A program made the translations under genes and the position numbers. Below are positions 51,541 through 62,655 of a stretch of DNA of 64,000 bases, in pieces (positions within the stretch are counted from its first letter, which is position 1; every line of letters starts with the position of its first letter). Below the pieces are notes generated by a model. That model searched no databases. It was not told the origin of the DNA and saw only the letters and a list, made by a program, of their open reading frames with translations. The stretch is from Auricularia sp. M13 (taxonomy: Eukaryota > Basidiomycota > Agaricomycetes > Auriculariales > Auriculariaceae): the NCBI GenBank assembly GCA_037042915.1, contig CM073201.1, forward strand, positions 1,426,001 through 1,490,000. Reading direction: 5' to 3'.

Positions 51541-51782
51541 TGTGGGTCCGAGGTGCAATCGTTTCCGTGTGGATAGATATACAACGTCCGGGCGTTACAT
51601 CCGTCACACACACGACCTCACGTTAAAATCGCATCCCGCGAGTTTCCCTACCTGCGATTTGCATTGCATAAGTTCGTGATGTCGGGCCATGATGGCATCT
51701 ATTTTGTCCGTATGTCAACAGTATCTCGGCGTGCCGTCGAGGGACAGAAAGACCTCGTGCAGGGGGGTCAGATCCTACAACC

Positions 51783-53070
51783 ATGCATGAATCTCCCCGT
51801 CAACGCGTCTTTGCGACGCCCGAGCTGCGCGACATGGTGTTCAAGGCCATTAGATGCCCGCGGACATACTTCAGGCGCATACTCCATCGTATTCTCAGCA
51901 CTCTCAACTCATCGTATTGCAGAATGCGTGCCGTCTCGCACGAGTTCGACAATTTCTACGCGAAAGCCGTCAACAGCGTGTACAAGCCCGTGCTTTTCGC
52001 GCGCACCTACTTCGACGATCCGGCGGGTGCCATCGACTTTGTAACATCAACATCCTCGATTATGACCGGTTCAGGAGTGCGCCAGTTTATGTACGATTTT
52101 GCGGTCGACGATGGGTGGCTAGTCATCATTGTCAACGACGCTGATGTCGATACCATACTGACAATTCTGCGCAACAACGGCTACGTCGGCTACGACGTCT
52201 TCATACCGACGGACTTGAAGCGTCTTTGCCGTCTACCAACTGCAAGTCACCGCTTTCTGCGCATCGTCAATGGTCGGGAGCGATTGGTTTCTGTACAGGT
52301 TGCAGTGCACGATCCCATGCGAGTTTTGCTCAGCAACACAGAACGTAAGTTACAACTCATGTACCCGCACATAAACTGACTTTCATGCCCAGCGTACGCA
52401 ATGCAAGCATGCGACGGCCAGCGCTTCTTCGACCTGTATCCTCGGCTGGGACCGGACGGCCCGCGCGCCGTGACAGCAGATGGCAAGCATCCCCATCTTC
52501 TTACGCCGGACGAATGCAGGCGCTACTTGCCTATCGGCACCTTCTCTCTGGAGCGCAACGCCCTTCGAGTTCCTATTTCGTCGTTCATCGAGCGGTGGAT
52601 TGGCGACACCAGCTCGTGGGTGGTACCTGCTGCATCGCCCGGCACCTGGCTCGATTGTCAGGGTTGGACTGTGCGTCTTAATGTGCGGCGGTTGAACAAC
52701 ACCCCCTACCTCCAATTCTGGACCGACACGGCTTGCCGCTGTCTTCATCATTCCCTGCTGTTGGACAGTTACGTTGCACCGTCGCCCGCTGTTGCATATG
52801 CCACACGAGTTTTTGACCGAATGTTCAACTGTCTCGCCGCTGGAGTAGGCGCTGCGGTTTTGACCGGAGAAGGTCGAAGCATAACCCAGTAAGCAGGGAC
52901 ATGCACTCGAAGTAACGTTGGACTCATAGTAAATGCATAGATTCGACTGCGAGGTTGGCGCAGTGTTTGCATCGTATCGTGCCGGCCGCCCATACAGTTT
53001 TGTTGTGAGCGGAACGGAATACATTGTCGAGCTCACGGGATGTAACTACAACGAATGGGGCGCGTCGTAA
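51783..53070 (+). CDS. Nucleotidyltransferase-fold family member, degenerate
   Basis: ATG 51783 (MHESPRQRVFATPELRDMVF). Two introns are clear, at about 52347-52393 and 52892-52942. RMRAVSHEFDNFYAKAVNSV and YFDDPAGAIDFVTSTSSIMT match the family's N-terminal plan. TGSGVRQFMYD stands where GSxALxFF is expected. The acidic DxD is replaced by GWLVIIVNDADVDT, so catalysis is doubtful. The C-terminal half (LGPDGPRAVTADGKHPHL, then SFVVSGTEYIVELTGCNYNEW) is a compact beta-rich domain I do not recognise. This is a second copy near the first (50228-51540) on the other strand, but the two share only a general plan. Confidence 0.6.
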
Positions 53071-53186
53071 TTCTTCCAATACAGCTTCTTGTGATTATCA
53101 GAAATCCTCGTCGAGCTCAATGTTGGCGGCGAATTGTTGCGAAAAGCGTGGTGGCACAGGGGCCACCACGTATCGCGTCATTGAGG

Positions 53187-54113
53187 CTACACGCAGCATT
53201 TAGACAGAGTAGCGTGAGTGGGAAGCTGAAACATCGCACTTTGTATTGTCTCACGAATGTTCGTCAGCGAGGGAGGTACGGTCAGCAATGGAGACTGCCG
53301 AGATGGATGAGTGTCGCCGAGTCGCACATGAAACAATTGGCTTTACCTGCATAATTGTGTAGCAATCATGGTGAATCGGCTCGACCAGTTCAGCAAGGTC
53401 CTCGGCAGAGATCATGCGGTACGTGGCTACGAGGAAGAAAGTAAAGCTGGCAAAGATAGATGCATCACGCTCGATCCTGAGCGCCATCTCCTTGAACGCG
53501 ATGGAGTGAGGGAAACGGCCAATTGCAGCGGTCCAGATCTTGGCATAGCAGTGTAGAAAGACGACAATGCGCAGGTCGCGGACGCCACGATTCTCATCTG
53601 ACTTGAGCCAGTCAGCAAGAGATGCGAGATATCCCGGAGCGACCGGAGGATCACACGCGGTATCGTCCAGCTGGCCATCGTATCCCAATATGGATGCGAT
53701 AGTTTCCATATGGACGTACTCCCTGCGTCGGAATTCAGCAGGAACAATTGATTAATGGCATGGACGTACTTCGCAACCTGCATACCTGCGAAACAGCCGA
53801 TCTCGCCCTCTGAATGCGCACTCGAGATCCACTCAGCACTGCGAGAGTCACGCAACACACTGGCGAGACTGAACAAGTGGACCGTATGTGCACGAACGTC
53901 GTCCGGCAATCTCGCCGCAGTGAGAGCAGGATCGAGAAAGATAGTTGCGGTCGACCATACGTCTGACTGCAAGTCCTTGTAGTATTTCCAGTACTGAGAC
54001 TCGATGGTTAACGTTCAGCATTAGCACACCGTGCAACTGGTTCTTACAATGGGGTGTTCGATAGGAAACAGCACGTATCGTTTAGCGTTCGGCCCCACTG
54101 TTGTCGATGACAT
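53187..54113 (-). CDS. Ribonucleotide-reductase R2-like protein, degenerate
   Basis: ATG 54113. KRYVLFPIEHPISQYWKYYK matches the R2 start (RFVLFPI...W). Next come LFSLASVLRDS and EIGCFAGMQVAKEYVHMETI, which aligns with R2 CFYGFQIAxENIHSE and keeps the first ExxH pair. Then come DLRIVVFLHCYAKIW and RDASIFASFTFFLVATY, in the place of R2's RDEGLHCDF but with Glu and His replaced by Ala and Phe. The fifth and other ligands also appear lost. R2 carries the di-iron/tyrosyl-radical centre for deoxyribonucleotide synthesis. This copy could not hold a normal centre and may have another role. Introns: 54046-about 54002 and about 53742. The last exon (after about 53350) is inferred. Confidence 0.5.
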
Positions 54114-54208
54114 GGGGAATAGTGCACGACGACGGATAGGATGATAGGGCAGTACGACTTTTAATATGATTTCTGTGGCATAAAGCTATATACGGTATTA
54201 TCAAACTC

Positions 54209-55322
54209 TCATTCATTTCCAACCATGGAAACGTCCTCGAGGCTCATTGATGCAGGTTTAAGCATCTTGCAGGGACCCCCCGCGGGACCGTCATCGTCCA
54301 CGGCATCGAACGTTCGCTTTTTTGATCGTCGAGTCGGAGTGGTGGTACGGGGGGCCTCTACAACACGACCCGGACAGAGATATTGGGCAGCGTCGAAGTA
54401 GATCTGGAAGGAGCGCACAGGAGGTCGTCGTTCACCCTTCCTTTTACGGATAGGCACCTCGGAAGTGTCCCACCTGGACTGGATCGTTAGCGCACTCAAT
54501 AAACATGAACATCAAGCTCACATTTTCAGGGTACAGAAGAGCTCAACCCATGACCCAGGACGGAACAGCGTAGGGGCGTCCTCCATGGAGACTGAGCGGC
54601 CGTCAGCGCCATGTAAGTCCAACGGCCGAACGACGACGCGGTCCTTTCGTTCGTCGATGGCGTCGCGAAAGTAGTGGTGAGGGTCGGGCCAGTCGCTGCC
54701 ACTCGTTTCATCGTTAGCAGGCACAAGACTCTCACGGTAGATGCTCTCGGAGTAGGCGGTAATGCGTATGTCGCGCGGTCCGCGATGTACGAACGAGGAA
54801 GCTCGAATGGTCCCTGCTATGACGCTGTGAGGAATGGATCACATGACGATGAAGAGCATGCGTACCTTTCACGGGAGACAACGTGCAGCTTTTGTCTTCT
54901 ATCTGACGCAGAAGTTCGGCCTGTCGATAGAGAGCGCCGCTCGCAGGTGTGTCACCAGCGTCGACCGGGAGGACCAGGGCGATCTTCCATTTTGCACGCA
55001 TGAGAGCACTGAAGGAGATGGGCTGCGACGGGTCGTGAAAGGCCAGCTAGTGTATAGTGAGCACATGCATAGAGCTCAAGAGAGCGCATACCAAGTCGCC
55101 ATAGTCGCCGAGGAAGGTATGATGGGCAGAAACCTGGCCCAGCAGACTGAAAGTGAATTCAGCCTCGTCCAATGCCCACATTCCAGTCATAGGCTCGTGA
55201 ACGGCGTGGTAGGGCTCGTGATAAGAGAGGTCGTCCGTGGCGAAGTTGGGGGCTTGAAGGGCTTCAACATCGAGAGCAAGCTTGTCGAGTCGCGCTGCGA
55301 CGATCGCAGGTACAACGACCAT
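54209..55322 (-). CDS. Hypothetical multi-exon protein
   Basis: ATG 55322 (MVVVPAIVAARLDKLALDVE). Four exons are joined by phase: ...FTFSLLGQ/PISFSALMRAKWKIALVLP, SPVKAGTIRASSFVHRG and FCTLKMWDTSEVPIRKRK. It ends with KKRTFDAVDDDG...MSLEDVSMVGNE. A middle block reads GPRDIRITAYSESIYRESL and APTLFRPGSWVELFCTLK. The basic cluster RKRKGERRPP and KKR suggest nuclear location. I do not recognise a domain. Other multi-exon genes of the accessory cluster have a similar layout. Confidence 0.5.
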
Positions 55323-56067
55323 GGGTTGGAAAGTCTCGAAGGTCGTGGCCAGAGGGAAAAAGTAAAGTACGGTCAGATTACCATTTTCCTTGTGACCAAA
55401 CCGCATGACTCACTAGCAATATCAATTTGAGGTTCCTTGTGCTGATTCAGAACCGGAAGCCGTATATTGGATCACGGGCCATGGACTTCCACGGAAATAT
55501 ACGGCACTCGGCCATTAGCGCATAACTGAGTCACGATGGCAACCGCAGCTGCTTTATCGCCGGAGCAGCAACACCCAGCGAGGCACGCTCACTGTACGAA
55601 GTGCTAATGTGACAATTGCACGAAAAAGTCAGCATTCCACATTGGCGCTGAGAAAAATAAAGGCTTTACCCGGATCTCATTACAGACCACCGGTAGCGCG
55701 CAACTGAGGCACAAAAACGGAATAAATATTGTACGGTATTGACGCGTTCGTGCGAATTGACGCGCTGCGGGGCTGCGTTCTCTGTGGCTCAAGGCACACA
55801 CCGGGATAATCCGAGGGAGGATTATTGGTCAGATACCCAGGCTATTCAAGACACAAGACAGAATCAGTTGCTTCGGATTATCAAGTCGTGTCGATGGCCC
55901 TGCTCAAGAAGTCTGGGCCCATAGCAAATGAGTAACCGGGCTTCCACGTTGTGTGTTTGGTGGCATGTGCGAACGCAACACAGGGGCGCAGCAAATGGCA
56001 AAGGACCCGCACATGATCCAAGCAGCCTGCATATAATCGTGCTGTGGTGAGATGAACGGAGGACGAT
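55323..56067. other. Upstream region between divergent genes
   Basis: 745 bp, divergent between the two hypothetical genes. AT-rich near 55600-55760; a small hairpin ATAATCC/GGATTAT at about 55805-55825. No gene recognised. Confidence 0.4.
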
Positions 56068-57394
56068 ATGTCTTCCACTCCTACCGCCGTTCCGCAGGCC
56101 GTGCGCGACGCCTACAACGCCGTGCGCGACCATCCGAACAGCCTGCTCGGTTGCAAGTCGTCCGACCTCGATCGCTTTCGCTTTGTCTGTCCGGAGCTCG
56201 TCGACCCCGTTACGTCCGAGGTCAAGTCGAACCCGAAGGGCACTGCGCGAGGTGTCTGGCGCGACTCCGAGGGACGCAAAGTCATCTTCCCCCTCATCGG
56301 TGTGGTGGACGTTGCAAACTCCAAGATCGGGCCGTACGGTAACCTGGACAAGAATAACGAGGTTGGTAGTGCTCAACTATTTGCTATTTACCACTGCTCA
56401 CCGTGTTTCACAGCCCACTCTGAAGAAACTCAAACAGTGTAAGTTCATAGTTGCTCTGAAGTTCCCCGATTTTAAGGAAGGCCACCCGGATGTCGACATT
56501 GCCGAGGGTATTATCAACCAAATGGTTCGCCTCTCCGACCTCCAAAAGAAGGTCAACTCCTGCACTCCGGAAGGTGAGCAGTGCATCTTGTCGTGAGCGG
56601 TCACTTACTCGGATTTCCGCAGTTGTGCGTTACAACAACGCTGTGCGGTTCGCGGAGAAGAACGGCGAAATGACGGGCTGCATCGTCACTACGCTGGGTG
56701 TCGTGTACATCCCGCTCGCAAAGGAGGCCAGTGCTGAGGATTTTCTTAGTAAGTTCGCAGTCGTTTAGGTGCACTATCACTGACACAGTCAAATAAAGAG
56801 CGCAGCCCAACCAAGAGGCAGGCAGCTGTTGGTGCTGCACCGGCTAGCATTGTATGCGACCCTAAGTACCATACACATACCGTAGAGGGCGCCAACGCCT
56901 TGAAGCACAACGATCAGCTCCCCATCCGACACGCTGATGGCACGTTTGTTGGCAGAACCGGAGATGATCTCACTCGCGAACTCACCGAGGGGCGCTGGGT
57001 TCGCGTGGACTGCGAGATGATTGTGTACGTCCTGCCTTGCTCTCGGTGAGATATTGTCCTTATACCATTTAGCTGGAACATCACGGACGACGCCGGCGCT
57101 GTACGCACGTTCCAGTTGATGGTGGACAATATGGTCGTGTTCCCCAGACTGCCGCCACCAGCTGGGCAGGCCATCGGTGGGCCTGGCATGGCATACGCTC
57201 CGATGTCGGCCAGTGCATACAAGACCATACCGCCGGTGGACGATGGTGCGAAGGATGCGAGCCATGCAGACGTCCTCGAGGATTCCGATGCAACGAGCTC
57301 CACGTTGTCATCTGGCAAACCCGACAGCTTGAAGCGCCGCCTCTCCGCATCGAAAGAGGAGGACGGTGCCAAGAAGTCCAAGATCTCGAAGTAG
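56068..57394 (+). CDS. Hypothetical multi-exon protein
   Basis: ATG 56068 (MSSTPTAVPQAVRDAYNAVR). Exons follow through LKQCKFIVALKFPDFKEG, QKKVNSCTPE, VVRYNNAVRFAEKNGEMTGC, EDFLKRSPTKRQA, LTRELTEGRWVRVDCEMIV and NITDDAGAVRTFQLMVDN. It ends in a charged tail (DGAKKSKISK). The repeated pattern of short aromatic/charged blocks is typical of Agaricomycete-only families; I recognise no domain. A putative nuclear signal (KKSK) is at the end. The acceptor before SPTKRQA was chosen at ataaag, since the upstream tag of acacag would read into a stop. Confidence 0.45.
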
Positions 57395-57578
57395 TAGGCA
57401 CATTGTGCGTTTTCCCATATGTTTAATATGTGTGTTCGCCGTGGTAGAAAATGCAGTCGCGATGTTGCTTCTGTTTGAGGAGCATCGTGGTCTTCAGCAA
57501 CCTGTGCGATATGTGAGCCCGGAGATGTGAATGACGAGAAAGCAGCGGTGACACCACGTGACTCGTACTTCCGATTGG

Positions 57579-60065
57579 ATGTTCGGATCCTTCCGGTGGA
57601 GTAGCGCGTCTACTTCCGCTCAAATTTCTTTCTCCTTCACCACGCTGAACGTGGAACCGGGCGGCGGGTTCAGTGTGTTCGACGTACGGATGTGCGCGAG
57701 TGCGGAAACCGTCTGCAACGACCACGAGGATTCCATAATATCCACATGCGACTCATTCGACCGTGACACTGTCGACGCGGACGACGCCGAAATTGCGGCA
57801 GCTCGATCCTCGGCCAACGCGCTGGCCGACTTGTGCGTACAGCTCCGTGCTCATGCAGATGAAACACTGACATGTGGATAGGTTTCCACTGTCTGGGCCC
57901 TGTGCCACCGATGAGAGCGTTCGAGTGGGAAACGTCAGCATACTCGACGTCATTGTGGCACGAGCGTTGAGCGCATTTGACGACAATCTGAATCCGGACC
58001 CCTTGCTGGTCGTGCCGGATCGTGTTGCACGCCGCGTGGTTCAACGTTCGCTGGCTGCTGGCTTCCCGACCTCGCGGGGCCGCAAGCGACGGTCCGACAT
58101 CGACAACGATCAAGACCGTGATGTTATACTGCGTCGCAGCCGCCGCATCGCGGGTCAGGCGGCGCCTCTGGTTATCGACGCGCCTACACGCGCTCCAACT
58201 TCGAACAAGCGCCATAAGGTCGAACGGTCAGCACCTGCGGCGACGCTCCGGCCACCGCAGCTGCAATACCAGCCTACCGTCTTGGCGATCGACGCAGCGC
58301 ATGTCGAGCAGGAGCCGCCATCACAGGGCGCGGTCCAAGAGCATAAAATTGCTCCTAAGGTTCGTCGCACGGTTCGGATTGATTAGAGCGCATACTGATC
58401 ATCGTGTAGCGGCCAAGTCGACGCACGCTGCGCAACGCAGCGGCGAAGAGGAAGCGGGATGCTGCAGCGCGTGCGGCGGATTCTGTGCCGTCTGATGGTA
58501 TGCCCTTGCCTGAGGTGTCGGGCACGCCGCCCTTGCCTGTGTCCGACTTCTCGTTCTCGTTTCGCCCGGTGGATTTTACACGCGCTGGCTTGAAATATGA
58601 ACGACCAGCCCAGCCGGTCAATCCGACCTTATCCGCCTCGCTGGAATGGACCTCGCCACCGTCGAAAGACCCTGCTTTGCCCGTTGAAGTCATTGGCCAA
58701 AGCATGCCCAAGCAGGCGCGACGCCACCACAGCGCCCACTTCTACCAGAAGCGCAGTCGGGTTTATTATGCAACTCTGAGCACTGAGGCTTACCACCCGG
58801 TTGGAGCTGTTGAAGGCAAGATCGCCGTCGAGCAAGTGAACAGGAGCGCTCCGGGCTGGCAAGGTGCTATTAAACGCAAGCAAATTCGCGACGTTCTATG
58901 TCTCTGGGGTACACCGCGGCTCACTGCTCTTCTGGAAGGCATGTTTCTAATTCCATATCGCGAGCGCAACACCGTGATCTGTGACATGAACGGCCGATGC
59001 ATCGTATTCCGCTCGACAGTTGTGCCGCCTCGAGATGGCGTTGACCAAGTGGATCTCTTTGCGCGTGAGGCCTTCCAGCTTTCGCAAGATTGTCCCGTCA
59101 AAGCGGGAGACCGATTGGCCAACCCACGCGGCGACCATTGGTATGGCATCGCAGGAACGCATCGTCAGTATACGAAGGTAATGCATTAATCAAATTTCGG
59201 AGCACAGCTGACAGGCCCATAGACTGCACATCAGACGAGCTTTCAGAAGCTATACGACCAGGAGATCTCGCGTTTTTTCCGCCCGAAGGGTCCCGCGGCT
59301 CTATTAACGTGCGTGCATACAGCATATCTCGATTACTTAGTTAACGAAGGAGCGTATAATCCCACAGAGAATATTTGACCGTGATCATGCGCGCCAGGTT
59401 TCCTGCCATCGTCGCCCGTATGGAGCGTAATCACAAGTGGCACTTCGATAACACGAAGCATTTGGCCGAGCCCACAGTCCCCAAGTTCGGACTGTTTTGG
59501 AACTTTTGCCTCAACGTCCCGTCTCCCAACTCGGGAGTCGAACGCGTGTTCTGTCGACCACATGCCGATCAGAAGAATTGTGCAGTGCTGGTATGCGCCG
59601 TCTTGCCGTTTTGGCCGAAAGGTGAGTTCCGGCTGCATGCTGCCATCGAGACTGACAACATAAAAGGTCTCGTAACAGAAGAGGAATGGTCATGGCTCGT
59701 GATTTGGGAGCTGGGAATTATCATGCAGTGTCCCCGCGGGTCCTTCATCATATACCCTTCGGCCTTGCTCTTCCATTTCAACGTGCGCATCGTCAAATGC
59801 AAGAAAGGCGAGACTCCCACCCCGGAAAACTCGGAGGAAATCAAGCTAGACGGCATTGGTCGCGGCAGCGCAGTATGGTACTCGCAAGCGTCCATGTTTT
59901 CCGTGACCGACGAGCGGGATCGCAAGACGGGGCGGCTCCCGGACTACGAAGAGCTTGCGCGCCGCTGCTTTCCTCAAGTTGTCACACCCGGTATGTTGTC
60001 TATTATGGCCCATGCCCGGGCTAATGATCCTTGTTTAAGAGGACTTGCCGAACGTCGATATATAG
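57579..60065 (+). CDS. TET/JBP-like 2-oxoglutarate/Fe(II) dioxygenase
   Basis: Start taken at ATG 57579; upstream exons possible. The N-terminal about 250 residues are Arg/Asp-rich with nuclear signals (RGRKRRSDIDNDQDRD, RPSRRTLRNAAAKRKRD). The catalytic part begins HFYQKRSRVYYATLSTEAYH. It has TEYLTVIMRARFPAIV, the HxD iron site in FGLFWNFCLNV then RPHADQKNCAVLVCAVLPF (His-Ala-Asp), and the second His in IIYPSALLFHFNV. The WSWLVIWELGIIMQCPRGSF block precedes it. This is the arrangement of the fungal TET/JBP family, which oxidises 5-methylcytosine (or related bases) and is expanded with transposons in basidiomycetes. The C-terminus probably ends VVTPEDLPNVDI after a last intron (60010-60048). 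Confidence 0.65.
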
Positions 60066-60248
60066 CTGGATCTTCAAGCTCAAAAGAAACGTGCTCGCAA
60101 TATTGTACATAATTATTGGGCATCGCATCTAGCGAAGTTTCATTTAATCCATGCAGTTGGCAGAAGTGATGCAATTAGCATTTGAATGTGCAAGGTCCAG
60201 AACGAGATAACGAAAAAAAATATGCAGCAAATGAAAGCTGGAGATAAA

Positions 60249-62320
60249 CTAAAGCTTATGGAATACTTTTCTGGAGGACCTGCTTTGCCTACCGGACGAG
60301 AGCAGAGCTGCTCTGAGGTTGTTCCTCTCCACAGTCAAATGATTGACCTCCCGTTTCAGCGAACGATTGTTGGCCTGCAATGCACGATTCAAGGCTTGCA
60401 ACTCTGCAAGTTGATGCTGCAAGTCGCCTGCTCCAGCAGCATGGCAAGGGCGATCACGGACGGGCACAGGCTGTGAATAAATTCAGCACTTGCATATCGA
60501 TGATGACAGGTAAGATACCTTTACGTCGCGCGATTGTGGTGCGGTATGCGTCACAACAGCATCCACGGACTGGACTGTCATCGTATGATGAGCACAAGCC
60601 ATCTCGATTTAAGCCATACACACCTTTTGATCGCGTAGAAACCTGCGAGGCCTTGCGGTGCGAGCGAATTGCCTGGTCAGCAGGCGCCGCCTGGGGCAGA
60701 ATGGTTGCGTCGTCGTCACCACGACGAAGATCACGAGCTCGCGACACCCGAGCCATGGTTGCCGGATGAGCGTTGTCATCGGTCGCACAAAGAGGCACAA
60801 TGTCCTCGTCAGAGCCGTCGTCGGCAGCTGCGCCCGCGCCGGTCGTGGTATGCGGTAATACATGATCATCCGTCATGTGTACGTCGAGAGTGTGGCCTTG
60901 CAACGTCAAAATAAAAACCACATTAAGGATCTTCGTGAATCACAAGGCGTATTACATACCGTCAAGCTCCATTCTGTCGGTCTTCAAGCGACCTTGATGC
61001 GATGCCTTGCCATCCCTGCTGTCTGCAGCATGGAATGCAGGGCATAAATCCGTCAAATTAGAACGGGAGCCAGAGACTGGCCGAACGCACCCTTGGATGA
61101 AAAAGCAGGCATGGCATTGGTCGTGGAGCGATCGAAAGACCCGGCGTTGAGGGAAGGTCTAGCGTCGTCGTTGCATATGTCGGTGTCGTCGCCTGACTCG
61201 ACGTCCAGCTCGATCTTGACGCCTCCCGCTGGCATCACATGCAGTTCGTTCTTGACGCCGACCGCAGGCTTGACGTCCGGCTCGTTCTTGACCCTGACCG
61301 CAGGTTTGACGTCCTGCTCGAGCTTGACGTCTACTGCTGGCTTCGCGTCCTGCTCGAGCTCGACGCCGAGCGCTGGCTTCACGTCCTGCTCGAGCTTGAC
61401 GCCGAGCGCTGGCTTCGCGTCCTGCTCGAGCTTGACGCCGAGCGCTGGGCCGAGCGCTGGCTTCGCGTCCTGCTCGAGCTTGACGTCTACTGCTGGCTTC
61501 GCGTCCTGCTCGAGCTCGACGCCGAGCGCTGGCTTCACGTCCTGCTCGAGCTTGACGCCGAGCGCTGGCTTCGCGTCCTGCTCGAGCTTGACGTCTACTG
61601 CTGGCTTCGCGTCCTCCTCGAGCTTGACGTCGAGTGCTGGCTTCGCGTCCTGCTCGAGCTTGACGCCGAGCGCTGGCTTCGCGTCCTGCTCGTTCTCGAC
61701 GCCGACGGCGGGCTTGACGTCCAGCTCGACCTTGATGCCGACCGCGGGCTTGAGATCCTGCTCGCCCTTGATGCTGACATCGGACTTGGAGACCTGCTCG
61801 TCTTTAACAGCGACGGCAGGCTTAGCTAATAAAGATGAGCACGCGGCATAACGAATCGGCGGCGTAGCGGCTTACCGTCTAGGTCTTCAGCGCGGCATCG
61901 CGCATTTTCCACCCCGGCCTTCTCGCGGGACGAAGCAGCATGCTCAAAACTATAACCAGGCACGCGTTCAGCAAAGTCACAATACAATCCGTTCACTTAC
62001 CTCGATTGGTGGTCAAACTTGACATAGCGTGGCCGCGCGCAATCTTCCTCGCGCGCGAACGCGACACCAGCTCGCGCAGGTAAGGCTGCGTTTGGAAATT
62101 AGTACGCGAATGAGTATACATAAACTATAAAAGGCTCACGATCCGCATTATGATGCTTGCGATGACCTCCGTGGTCGAGTCGCGGGTTGACGACAGAAGC
62201 GTCCCGCCCGGCCGACGGAGCAAAATTGGAGCAGCGCGATAGGGAATAAGCACGAGCGTTTGTCGAGGTCGAACGGTGGTATGGCTTGGGGCGCGCGCTA
62301 TGCTGCGGCTCAGCGCGCAT
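60249..62320 (-). CDS. Protein with about 17 SUMO-consensus repeats and coiled coil
   Basis: Eight exons (62320-62140, 62085-62001, 61949-61876, 61825-61091, 61022-60960, 60896-60624, 60574-60525, 60470-60249) give 560 residues. Start MRAEPQHSARPKPYHR; residues about 115-320 are 12-residue units of the type KPALGVKLEQDA. Of about 17 units, roughly 14 contain psi-K-x-E (e.g. VKLE, IKVE, VKNE, VKIE), often followed by Q-D or E, the acid-extended SUMO acceptor consensus. After an acidic linker, DGSDEDIVPLCA (about residue 410) has the form of a SUMO-interacting motif. A basic/Asp-rich part follows. The C-terminus LQHQLAELQALNRALQANN...LKREVNHLTVERNNLRAAL is a leucine-rich coiled coil. The stop at 61053 in the longest frame is bypassed by an intron (61090-61023, gtgcgt...gcag) that keeps phase throughout. 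I know no named family. Confidence 0.65.
61195..61825 (-). repeat. 36-bp minisatellite, coding, about 17 units
   Basis: On the coding strand the unit (about 36 bp, GCGAAGCCAGCGCTCGGCGT then AAGCTCGAGCAG) varies at a few fixed bases; some units have Val-Glu in place of Val-Lys (no acceptor). One unit is shortened by an ALGP insertion. Copies cluster into alternating types (GVKLEQ and DVKLEQ), suggesting higher-order duplication. Confidence 0.85.
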
Positions 62321-62655
62321 AGGGGATGTGTCGTGCCAGACGACGCGGAGGACAAGAGAAAGCGCGGCACCGGTTAATCCCGCACAAGCGTGCTGCAGTA
62401 CGCAGTCTTCTTACATTAATTTATAATCCAGCTCGCCTACTAAGGGATTAAGTATCCGTGAACCGGAGGTAGATGTGCTTTTAAAACTACAATACTTATG
62501 CTAAATAAATAATGCATACGACCAGAACCTGATCGGCGACTGGTTCACCGCTTATCAGTCCGAGCGCACCCGCGCACAGCCCTCCGAGCGGCAAAGGATA
62601 CCAATTCTGCAATATTCAGGTGACAACTATAAAGGTAGATGCACTAGATTTGTGC
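62321..62655. other. AT-rich gap before the Helitron-like gene
   Basis: 335 bp. The middle is AT-rich (62410-62520). A GC-rich patch near 62560-62590 (cgagcgcacccgcgcac) can fold back and lies on the 3' side of the Helitron-like reading frame, a possible element end. No gene seen. Confidence 0.35.

Noticed and set aside
55805-55825. Small hairpin ATAATCC/GGATTAT
   Set aside because: Seven-bp arms are common by chance in this much sequence.
60249-60972. A separate small coiled-coil gene starting MELDGH at 60972
   Set aside because: Eight exons with consistent phase, including a canonical gtgcgt...gcag intron at 61090-61023, join it to the repeat protein as one gene. This would be reversed if cDNA shows two transcripts.
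61195-61825. CRISPR array
   Set aside because: The regular 36-bp periodicity has no unique spacers and is protein-coding; the organism is eukaryotic.
61239-61829. Long + strand open frame with a repeated LLELDAERW peptide
   Set aside because: It is the antisense shadow of the Lys/Glu repeat of the - strand gene. The - strand frame alone joins properly to upstream and downstream exons.
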